This document shows, one piece after another, positions 51,668-59,008 of a DNA stretch of 64,000 nucleotides. The notes beneath the pieces were generated by a model, which had not been told where the DNA came from, ran no database searches, and saw nothing but the letters and a program-made list of their open reading frames with translations. Position 1 is the first letter of the stretch, and each line of letters opens with the position of its first letter. A program made the translations under genes and the position numbers. The stretch spans positions 427,135-491,134 of the forward strand of contig NZ_PCOY01000002.1 in NCBI RefSeq assembly GCF_002979475.1. The letters are read 5' to 3'. The DNA comes from Microbacterium sp. MYb62 (GTDB lineage: Bacteria > Actinomycetota > Actinomycetes > Actinomycetales > Microbacteriaceae).

Positions 51668-52656
51668 ACGTGCTCGAGGTCGAAGGGCTGAGTGTCACAT
51701 TCGACACGGCGGCCGGACCCGTCGTCGCCGTCGACCGGCTCGACTACGAGGTGCGCGAGGGCGAGATCCTCGCGATCGTGGGGGAGTCGGGATGCGGAAA
51801 GAGCGTCGGTGTGCTGTCCCTGCTGGGTCTGCAGGCCGAAGGCGCAGACGTGACCGGCAGCGTGCGCTACCGGGGGACCGACCTGCTGGACGTCTCCGAG
51901 TCGAAGCTGCGCGAACTGCGCGGACGCGACATCGCCTACATCTTCCAGGATCCGATGACCGCGCTCAACCCGCTGATGACGGTGGGCACGCAGGTCGCCG
52001 AGACGCTGCGCAAGCACCTCGGCATGTCGAAGCGCGCCGCGCGGGAACGGGTCGTCGAGCTGCTGGAGATCGTGGGCATCCCCGCGGCCCGCGAGCGGCT
52101 CGGCGTGTACCCGCACCAACTGTCCGGCGGCATGCGTCAGCGCGTGATGATCGCGATGGCCATCGCCTGCGACCCCCAGCTGCTCATCGCCGACGAGCCG
52201 ACGACGGCACTCGACGTCACCGTGCAGGCCGGCATCATCGAGACGCTGAAGGAGATCCGCGACCGGCTGGGGATGGCGGTCATCATCATCACCCACGACA
52301 TGGGGGTCGTCGCCGACATCGCCGATCGCGTCGTGGTGATGTACGCGGGCAAGAGCATCGAGCAGGCGCCGGTCGTCGAGCTCTTCGAGCACCCGACGCA
52401 TCCGTACACCCGCGGGCTGCTCGAAGCCGTCCCGCAGCGCGGGCAGCATGCCACCACCGATCGCCTGCGCGGCATCTCCGGGAACGTGCCGGTGCTGCGC
52501 GCCGTCGCGACCGCGTGCTCGTTCGCCGACCGGTGCGCCTTCGCCACCGACCTGTGCCGTGAGGCGCGGCCCGTGCACGAACCCGTGGACGGCGCCGGGC
52601 ACTCGGTGTCCTGCTGGCATCCGCAGTCCGGCGCTCTCCTGCAGAAAGGGGCCTGA
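51664..52656 (+). CDS. ABC ATP-binding protein (DppD-like)
   Basis: First ATPase (330 aa). Walker A GESGCGKS, Q-loop FQDPMTALNP, signature LSGGMRQR, Walker B LLIADEPTTALDV, switch ITHDMG. The C-terminal extension holds cysteines (CSFADRCAFATDLC) that bind an iron-sulfur or zinc group in DppD-type proteins. Three nucleotides separate it from the partner ATPase gene. Confidence 0.93.
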   Translation: MNVLEVEGLSVTFDTAAGPVVAVDRLDYEVREGEILAIVGESGCGKSVGVLSLLGLQAEGADVTGSVRYRGTDLLDVSESKLRELRGRDIAYIFQDPMTALNPLMTVGTQVAETLRKHLGMSKRAARERVVELLEIVGIPAARERLGVYPHQLSGGMRQRVMIAMAIACDPQLLIADEPTTALDVTVQAGIIETLKEIRDRLGMAVIIITHDMGVVADIADRVVVMYAGKSIEQAPVVELFEHPTHPYTRGLLEAVPQRGQHATTDRLRGISGNVPVLRAVATACSFADRCAFATDLCREARPVHEPVDGAGHSVSCWHPQSGALLQKGA

Positions 52657-52659
52657 CCC

Positions 52660-53691
52660 ATGGCCGACAACACCACCGACGACCGCCCGGAGGTCCTGGT
52701 CGTCCGGGACCTCGTCAAGCACTACCGCGTGCACGGCGGAACCGTGCGCAGCGTCGACGGCGTGAACCTCACCATCCACCGCGGCGAGATCGTCGGGCTG
52801 GTCGGAGAGTCCGGCTCCGGCAAGTCGACGATCGGGAAGATGGTCGTGTCGCTGATCAAGCCGACCGCGGGCGAGGTCGAGATCGACGGCGTCGCGATGT
52901 CGAAGCTGTCACGGCGGCGGCTCCGGCGGCTCCGCAAGAGGTTCAACATCGTGTTCCAGGACCCGGGCTCCTCGATCAACCCCCGGGGCACGGTCGGCAG
53001 CGCGATCGCCGAGCCGCTGCGCATCCACCGCATCGTGCCCTCCGCGAAGGTCGAGGAGCGGGTGCACGAGCTTCTGGAACAGGTCGGACTGCGGCCGGAC
53101 ACCGCCGCGCGCTTCCCGCACGAGCTCTCCGGGGGGCAGCGGCAGCGCGTGAGCCTCGCCAGGGCGCTCGCGGCGGGCCCCGACCTCCTGGTGGCCGACG
53201 AGCCGACCTCGGCGCTCGACGTGTCGGTGCAGGCCTCCGTGCTCAACCTGATCGCCGATCTGCAGAAGGACCTCGGCTTCGCCTGCCTGTTCATCAGCCA
53301 CGACCTCTCGGCGATCGAGTATCTCGCCGACCGGATCGCGGTGATGTATCTGGGACGCATCGTCGAGGTCTCCGACCGGCGCGACCTCTTCGAGCGACCC
53401 CTGCATCCGTACGCCGATGTGCTGCTCGCGGCCGCGCCGCTGGCCGATCCCGTCGAGCAGCGGGAGCGGGAGCGGATCCCGCTGCGGGGGGAGATCCCGT
53501 CGCCGATGGATCCGCCGTCCGGATGCCATTTCCATCCCCGGTGCCCCCTGGCCACCGAGCTGTGCCGGACGACCGCACCCGAACTGCGCACCGTCACCCG
53601 CGACAGCGGTCGCACGAGCGAGGTGGCCTGCCACCTCGTCGCCGATGACGGCACGCGTCCCCCGTTGCCCGTCGCCTCCGCGGTCGCCTGA
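52660..53691 (+). CDS. ABC ATP-binding protein (DppF-like)
   Basis: Second ATPase (343 aa). Walker A GESGSGKST, Q-loop FQDPGSSINPR, signature LSGGQRQR, Walker B LLVADEPTSALDV. The oligopeptide/dipeptide C-terminal domain contains GCHFHPRCPLATELC. With DppD-like it forms the asymmetric ATPase pair of the importer. Completes the only full transporter core in the cluster. Confidence 0.93.
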   Translation: MADNTTDDRPEVLVVRDLVKHYRVHGGTVRSVDGVNLTIHRGEIVGLVGESGSGKSTIGKMVVSLIKPTAGEVEIDGVAMSKLSRRRLRRLRKRFNIVFQDPGSSINPRGTVGSAIAEPLRIHRIVPSAKVEERVHELLEQVGLRPDTAARFPHELSGGQRQRVSLARALAAGPDLLVADEPTSALDVSVQASVLNLIADLQKDLGFACLFISHDLSAIEYLADRIAVMYLGRIVEVSDRRDLFERPLHPYADVLLAAAPLADPVEQRERERIPLRGEIPSPMDPPSGCHFHPRCPLATELCRTTAPELRTVTRDSGRTSEVACHLVADDGTRPPLPVASAVA

Positions 53692-53716
53692 CCTCGCCGA
53701 ACTCGAAAAGGACCCC

Positions 53717-55366
53717 ATGAGCCCGCTGCTGCACCCCGACACCATCCTCGTCAACGGAAAGGTCACCACCCTCGCCGACGGCACCTCGACGCCGCAGGAG
53801 GCCGAGGCCCTCGCGGTGACCGGCGACCGGATCGCGGCCGTCGGCTCGACCGCGCAGATCCAGGCGCTGGCCGGGCCCGCCACCGCAGTGGTCGATCTGG
53901 GCGGGCGCCGGGTGATCCCCGGGCTGATCGACGGGCACATCCACGCTCTGCGTGCGGGACGCACCTGGAACGACGAGCTGCGCTGGGAGAACGTCTACGA
54001 CCTCGACGAGGCGCTGGCGATGGTCCGCGCGGAGGCGGAGCGTCAGCCGGCCGGCACCTGGATCCGTGTGGTCGGCGGATGGCACGACGGCCAGTTCCCG
54101 CAGGGGCGCGGGCCGACCAGGGCGGAGCTGGATGCGGCCGCGCCGGAGCATCCGGTCTACGTGCAGACGCGCTACGAGTACGCCCAGCTCAACACCCTCG
54201 CCATGCAGCGCATGGCGCTCGACGACGAGGTCGTCGCCCGGGTCGAGGCCGAGGCGAAGCGCACCGCGGGGGTGGGGCACTTCGAGCGGGACGAGACGGG
54301 CGCGCTCACGGGCCGCGGCTTCGGCATCGCGCTGATGAGCTGGTTCTATCGCCAACTCCCGGCCCCGACGTTCGAGGAGCAGGTGGCCTCCACCGCGGCG
54401 CTGTCGACCGAGTTCGCGCGCCTCGGCATGACCGGCGTCGTCGACGGCGGCGGCGTCAACTCCGGTCCGGAGTCCTACGGCGCGATGTACGCGGCCTGGC
54501 GGCGCGGGCTGCTCAAGACGCGCATCCGGCTGTTCAAGCACGCCACCCAGGACGGCACGGAGCAGGCGGACTTCGCCGGGTACATCCGATTCGAGCAGCC
54601 CGGGTTCGGCGACGGGATCCTGCGGGTGGCCGGTCTCGGGGAGGTGATCCTGTGGCGGAGCCACGATCGGTTCGGCATCTCCGGCGACATCTCGGAGGGC
54701 GCGGAGCAGGAGATGCGCCAGATCCTCGCGGACGCGGCCGCCCGCGGGTGGACGGTGCAGCTGCACGTGCACTCGGACGACTTCTACGATCTCGCCCTGC
54801 GCGTGTGGGAGCAGGTCCACGAGCAGCATCCGATCGACGGGCTGCGCTGGATGATGGTGCACGCCGAGCCGGTGAAGGTGGAGGACATCCCCCGATTCCG
54901 CCGTCTCGGGGCCGGGGTGAGCATGCAGTCCCTGATGCGGCTGTCCGGTGAGGCCGCGATCGCGCAATGGGGGCAGGAGCGGATCGCCGCCGCCCCGCCG
55001 GTGCGCGCGCTCCTCGACGCGGGGATCCCGCTCGCGCTGGGGTCCGACGCCATGCGCGTCGCGAACTACAACCCGTTCGTCAGCCTGGAGTGGTTCGTCA
55101 CCGGCCTCACCGTGCGCGGCACCGAGACCCTGCGCGGGGAGAACCTGCACACCCGGCTCGAGGCGCTGCGAGGTTACACGCTGCAGGCGGCCTGGAGCAC
55201 GTTCGAGGAGCAGGACAGGGGAAGCCTGGAGCCGGGCAAGCTCGCCGACCTCGCGGTGCTCTCCGCGGACTACTTCGACGTGCCGGCTGACCGCATCCAT
55301 CTGATCACCTCGGACCTCACGCTGCTCGGCGGCGTCACGGTGTGGGAGTCGGGGGCGCTCCGTTGA
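53717..55366 (+). CDS. Amidohydrolase, YtcJ-like (Amidohydro_3) (4)
   Basis: Close paralogue of amidohydrolase 3 (549 aa). HxH in IDGHIHALRAG, HxH in VQLHVHSDDFY, MVHAEP and LGSDAMRVANYNP are shared, as is the Arg-for-Lys change (LRVAGLGEVIL). The two flank the transporter genes, so the operon holds a tandem of diverged enzymes, perhaps acting on different members of one substrate family. GAAAAGGAC precedes the ATG. Confidence 0.87.
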   Translation: MSPLLHPDTILVNGKVTTLADGTSTPQEAEALAVTGDRIAAVGSTAQIQALAGPATAVVDLGGRRVIPGLIDGHIHALRAGRTWNDELRWENVYDLDEALAMVRAEAERQPAGTWIRVVGGWHDGQFPQGRGPTRAELDAAAPEHPVYVQTRYEYAQLNTLAMQRMALDDEVVARVEAEAKRTAGVGHFERDETGALTGRGFGIALMSWFYRQLPAPTFEEQVASTAALSTEFARLGMTGVVDGGGVNSGPESYGAMYAAWRRGLLKTRIRLFKHATQDGTEQADFAGYIRFEQPGFGDGILRVAGLGEVILWRSHDRFGISGDISEGAEQEMRQILADAAARGWTVQLHVHSDDFYDLALRVWEQVHEQHPIDGLRWMMVHAEPVKVEDIPRFRRLGAGVSMQSLMRLSGEAAIAQWGQERIAAAPPVRALLDAGIPLALGSDAMRVANYNPFVSLEWFVTGLTVRGTETLRGENLHTRLEALRGYTLQAAWSTFEEQDRGSLEPGKLADLAVLSADYFDVPADRIHLITSDLTLLGGVTVWESGALR

Positions 55367-55451
55367 CGATCACCGGGCCGCAGCCGATATCACGCGGAGT
55401 CGAGGCGTTCACGGATACGCTGGCCGGATACCGCCGGGGAGGGATGAACAC

Positions 55452-56228
55452 GTGAGATCCAAGGATGAGTCCATCGAACAGCTGATGACGGCGATGGCGA
55501 GCATCGTCCCGACGCTGTCCGACAGCGGCAGCGCCGCCGAGGACATCGCCTCGAAGATCCAGCAGCTGATCGTCTCGCGAGACCTCGAGGCGGGCGCGCG
55601 CCTGCCCTCGGAGCGCGATCTCGCCCAGGCGCTGCAGACCAGCCGGCCGACCGTGAGCCAGGCGATCCGCATCCTCGTCACCAAGGGTCTGGTCGAGTCG
55701 CGTCGCGGTTCCGGCGCCTACGTGACCCGTCGCCCGGAGGACGGGCTGGCGGCGTCGGTCGACCTCATGCTCGAGCTGAATCAGAGCTCGGTGCAGCACC
55801 TGGCTGATCTGCGCCTGTGGCTCGAGACGATGAGCATCACCCGGGCCATCGAGGAGTGCCTCGAAGAGGAGATCGTCGAGTGCGAGCTCGCTCTGCAGCA
55901 GCTGCGCGACTCCGCCGGTGACACCGCGGCCTGGATGAGCGCGGACACCAACTTCCATGCCGCCGTCGCCCGCGCCTCGCACAATCCCTATCTGGCCTCG
56001 CTGTTCGAGAGCGTCCATGCCACGCTCATCAACTACGAGTACCGCACCTGGATCCAGGAGGAGACGACGCCGCGGTGGCTGCGCAGCACCGAGGTCTCGG
56101 CGATGGCGGCGCTGCACGATCCGATCGTGGCCGCCATGCGCAACCGCGATGAAGAGGCGGGCAAGGTCGCGGTCCTGCACCACCACTACGTGATGTCCCA
56201 GCACCTCGCGGCGGCGTCGCACCCCTGA
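55452..56228 (+). CDS. GntR-family regulator, FadR/FCD type
   Basis: Regulator (258 aa). N-terminal winged helix (about 30-95: GARLPSERDLAQALQTSRPT, then the wing RRGSGAYVTRR), then an all-helical FCD domain with metal-binding-type residues (DTNFHAAVARASHNPYL; ALHDPIVAAM). GTG start with GGGGAGGG upstream. FCD regulators bind small organic acids. It lies at the end of the transporter operon and is the leading candidate to bind the TGGC-N3-GCCA palindromes. Confidence 0.9.
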   Translation: MRSKDESIEQLMTAMASIVPTLSDSGSAAEDIASKIQQLIVSRDLEAGARLPSERDLAQALQTSRPTVSQAIRILVTKGLVESRRGSGAYVTRRPEDGLAASVDLMLELNQSSVQHLADLRLWLETMSITRAIEECLEEEIVECELALQQLRDSAGDTAAWMSADTNFHAAVARASHNPYLASLFESVHATLINYEYRTWIQEETTPRWLRSTEVSAMAALHDPIVAAMRNRDEEAGKVAVLHHHYVMSQHLAAASHP

Positions 56229-56241
56229 TCCGATCCCCCCC

Positions 56242-56278
56242 GACCGCGACGAGGAGGCGAGCGCCTCCCGTCGCGGTC
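56242..56278. terminator. Bidirectional terminator between gntR and the aldehyde dehydrogenase gene
   Basis: GACCGCGACG pairs with CGTCGCGGTC, and the inner GGAGGC with GCCTCC; one bulged A and a GAGC loop. It separates convergent operons. Confidence 0.82.
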
Positions 56279-56283
56279 CTTCG

Positions 56284-57672
56284 TCATGCCGGGGATGCCC
56301 CCACCCACACGGTCTTCAGATTGCAGAACTCGCGGATGCCCTCGGCGGCGAGCTCGCGTCCGAAGCCGGAGTTCTTGATCCCTCCGAAGGGGAGCGCCGG
56401 ATGGGAGGCGGTCATGCCGTTGATGAACACGGCCCCCGCCTCGATCTCGTCGATGAAGCGGGCGCGCTCGTCCTCGTCCTCGGTCCACACCGCGGAGCTG
56501 AGGCCGAAGTCGGTGGCGTTGGCCAGCCGGATCGCGTCGTCGACATCGGTGGCGGACCACACGGTCGCCACCGGGCCGAAGGCCTCTTCGGTCGCGAGTC
56601 GCATCTCGGGAGTGATCCCGCTCAGCACGGTGGCGGGGTAGAACCAGCCGGCGCCGGGGGGAGTGCTGCCGCCCGTATGGACGACGGCCCCTCGGGCGCG
56701 CGCGTCGTCGACCAGGGCGGCCAGCTCCTCGCGTCCCGACGCGGTCGCGAGCGGGCCGAGGTCGGTGGTCTCCTCCGCGGGGTCCCCGAGCACCAGCGCG
56801 GACATCGCACGGGTGAACCGTTCGAGGAACTCGTCGTGGATGCTCTCATGCACGATGAACCGCTTGCCCGCGATGCAGGACTGGCCGTTGTTCTGCGTGC
56901 GTGCGGTGACCGCGACCGCGACCGCCCTGTCGAGGTCGGCGCTGGGCATCACGATGAAGGGGTCGGAGCCGCCGAGTTCGAGCACGGACTTCTTGATGTG
57001 CGCGGCCGCCGTGGCGGCGACCGCGCGTCCTGCAGGCTCCGAGCCGGTGAGGGTGACGGCGGCGATGCGGGGATCCGCGAGCAGCGCCTCCACCGCACCG
57101 GACGGGATGAGCAGGGTGCGGAACGCACCCTCCGGGAACCCCGCCCGTCCGAACAGGGTGTCGAGGTAGAGCGCCGACTGCGGCACGTTCGAGGCGTGCT
57201 TCAGCAGGCCGGCATTGCCGGCCATCAGCGCCGGCGCCGCGAAGCGGATGACCTGCCACAGCGGGTAGTTCCAGGGCATCACGGCGAGCACGACGCCGAG
57301 CGGGCGGTAGACGGTCCCGGCCCGCACCGCCCCCGCGGCCTGCGGGTCGTCGAGCGTCGTCGGTGCGAGGTACCCCTCGGCGTGGTCGGCGTAGAAGCGC
57401 AGCGAGGAGGCGCACTTGGCGACCTCGGCACGGGCGGAGGCGACGGTCTTGCCCATCTCCTGCGTGAGCAGACGCGCCAGCATCTCCTGGTCGTCGTCGA
57501 GGATGTCGGCGGCGCGCTTCATCCAGACCGCGCGCTCGGCGAACGAGGCGCGGGCGAGTTCGCGCTGCGCCTCCGTCGCGGCTGCCAGCCGTGCATCGAT
57601 CACGTCGGGGCCGTGCGCGATGAACTCCTCGATGAGCTCGCCGGTGGCGGGGTTGACGGTGGCGATCGTCAT
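56284..57672 (-). CDS. NAD(P)-dependent aldehyde dehydrogenase (succinate-semialdehyde type)
   Basis: Aldehyde dehydrogenase (462 aa) oxidising a semialdehyde to an acid. VMPWNYPLWQVIRFAAPAL binds cofactor, the general base Glu is in LELGGSDPF, and the catalytic Cys in NNGQSCIAGKRF. It most resembles YneI/Sad-type succinate-semialdehyde dehydrogenases. It ends an operon VOC-GntR-ALDH (each pair overlaps by 4 nt), suggesting an aldehyde intermediate in the pathway. Confidence 0.92.
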   Translation of the reverse strand: MTIATVNPATGELIEEFIAHGPDVIDARLAAATEAQRELARASFAERAVWMKRAADILDDDQEMLARLLTQEMGKTVASARAEVAKCASSLRFYADHAEGYLAPTTLDDPQAAGAVRAGTVYRPLGVVLAVMPWNYPLWQVIRFAAPALMAGNAGLLKHASNVPQSALYLDTLFGRAGFPEGAFRTLLIPSGAVEALLADPRIAAVTLTGSEPAGRAVAATAAAHIKKSVLELGGSDPFIVMPSADLDRAVAVAVTARTQNNGQSCIAGKRFIVHESIHDEFLERFTRAMSALVLGDPAEETTDLGPLATASGREELAALVDDARARGAVVHTGGSTPPGAGWFYPATVLSGITPEMRLATEEAFGPVATVWSATDVDDAIRLANATDFGLSSAVWTEDEDERARFIDEIEAGAVFINGMTASHPALPFGGIKNSGFGRELAAEGIREFCNLKTVWVGASPA

Positions 57673-58343
57673 GCTGCTCCTCCTCGTCCGTTCTTTGTGA
57701 AGACCTCGGGGCGCTGCCCCAGTTCCAGGCGCGTGCGACGCACGTGGATGCGGAGCACGGAGCCGGCTTCCTCGGCGTCGAGACGGCGCAGGGCCTCCAC
57801 CAGCAGCTCGTGCTCGAGGTGGATGCTCCGGTCGTCGCGCGGGTCGGAAAGCCGTACGAACGCCCGCCGGTAGTGCTGGGTGCGGTTCCAGAGCTGCTGC
57901 ACCGTGGCGTCGAGCACGCTCGTGGTGGCGCGGCTGTAGGTGAGCGAGTGGAATTCCCAGTCCAGGCGGAGGAACTCCTCCACGTCGCCGACCGTGCGCA
58001 TCCGCTGCGCCAGATCCGCGAGCCGGTCGAGGTCGCCCGCCGTCAGCAGGGGGACGTTGTATTCGAGCAGGAGCGGCTCGACGCGCTCGCGCATCCGATA
58101 CAGCTCGTCGCACTCCGCCGCCGTCAGCTCGGAGACCCAGGCGCCGGTGTTGGCGACCAGCGTGACCAGACCCTCCGCGGACAGGGTTCGCAGAGCCTCC
58201 CGCACCGGCACCCTGCTGGCGCCGAGCCGTTCGGCGAGCTCCTCCTGTCGCACGCGGTCGCCGGGTTCGTACTCGCCGGCCAGGATCGATCGCCGCAGCT
58301 CGGCGGCGATGCGCATCGCCGCCTCGCCGTGCTTCCCGCTCAT
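57669..58343 (-). CDS. GntR-family regulator, FCD type (second)
   Basis: Regulator (224 aa) with winged helix (about 8-70: GEYEPGDRVRQEELAERLGA, SRVPVREALRTLSAEGLV) and FCD domain (LDWEFHSLTYS; HELLVEALRR). It is encoded between a VOC gene and an aldehyde dehydrogenase gene, overlapping both by 4 nt. Alternative candidate for recognising the cluster operator, one copy of which controls this operon. Confidence 0.9.
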   Translation of the reverse strand: MSGKHGEAAMRIAAELRRSILAGEYEPGDRVRQEELAERLGASRVPVREALRTLSAEGLVTLVANTGAWVSELTAAECDELYRMRERVEPLLLEYNVPLLTAGDLDRLADLAQRMRTVGDVEEFLRLDWEFHSLTYSRATTSVLDATVQQLWNRTQHYRRAFVRLSDPRDDRSIHLEHELLVEALRRLDAEEAGSVLRIHVRRTRLELGQRPEVFTKNGRGGAA

Positions 58344-58888
58344 TCGGCCGGCCGATCGGGCTGCCACAGCCGCACCGGCGAACTCGCCTCGTACGCCTTG
58401 CCGTCGGGGAAGCTCACCAGCTCGAGCTGCATCCCCCAGGGCGAGAGGAAGTACTGCCACCGCTGACCTGCGCTGGGACCGGAGCTCGCCCAGGGCGCGT
58501 CTCCGAGCACGCGCACACCGCGGCGCCGGAGATGCGCCGCCGCCGCGTCGATGTCATCGACCTGGAAGGCGAGGTGATGGCCGCCGATGTCGCTGTTGCG
58601 CGGGATCGGGTTCTGTCCGTCCGCCGGCTCGAACTGGAAGATCTCGAAGTTCGGTCCGTGGCCGCAACGGAAGAACCGCAGCTCCCGCATGATCGTCCGC
58701 GGATGCACGTTGATGCGCTCGCGCATCCAGTCGTCGTCCTCGTGGACGAAGGGCCCGAGCCGGTAGACGAGCTCGCACCCGATCACGTCGACGAAGAACC
58801 TCTCGGCCTCGTCGAGGTCGGGAACGGTGAAGCCGATGTGCTCGGTGCCGCGGAGGCCGGGGATCCCCGGCCGGGGTGGGGAGGTCAT
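58340..58888 (-). CDS. VOC-superfamily protein (glyoxalase/dioxygenase fold)
   Basis: Vicinal-oxygen-chelate protein (182 aa). EHIGFTVPDLDEAERFFVDVIG forms the first beta-alpha-beta-beta-beta module; GHHLAFQVDDIDAAAAHL and MQLELVSFPDG form the second, with candidate metal ligands His17, His in GGHH and Glu in LELV. TACAAT ends 6 nt before the ATG, so the mRNA is leaderless. The operator TGGCATAGCCA lies just upstream of the -10. Confidence 0.88.
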   Translation of the reverse strand: MTSPPRPGIPGLRGTEHIGFTVPDLDEAERFFVDVIGCELVYRLGPFVHEDDDWMRERINVHPRTIMRELRFFRCGHGPNFEIFQFEPADGQNPIPRNSDIGGHHLAFQVDDIDAAAAHLRRRGVRVLGDAPWASSGPSAGQRWQYFLSPWGMQLELVSFPDGKAYEASSPVRLWQPDRPAE

Positions 58889-58905
58889 GGCTCGATTGTA
58901 TCCAG

Positions 58906-58916
58906 TGGCATAGCCA
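58906..58916. promoter_or_regulatory. TGGC-N3-GCCA operator between divergent VOC and E1 operons
   Basis: TGGCATAGCCA, 6 bp from the VOC-gene -10 (TACAAT, complement of 58895-58900) and in the -35 region of a weaker rightward promoter (CACAAT at 58934-58939). One bound dimer could control both directions. Confidence 0.75.
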
Positions 58917-59008
58917 ATTCGCTAGATCTGGGGCACAATGATCCCGACAAGTCCGTAATTGGATTCATTCATGGGGTCGAGGACGACTCCGAGAAAGACG
59001 AGAGGCCC

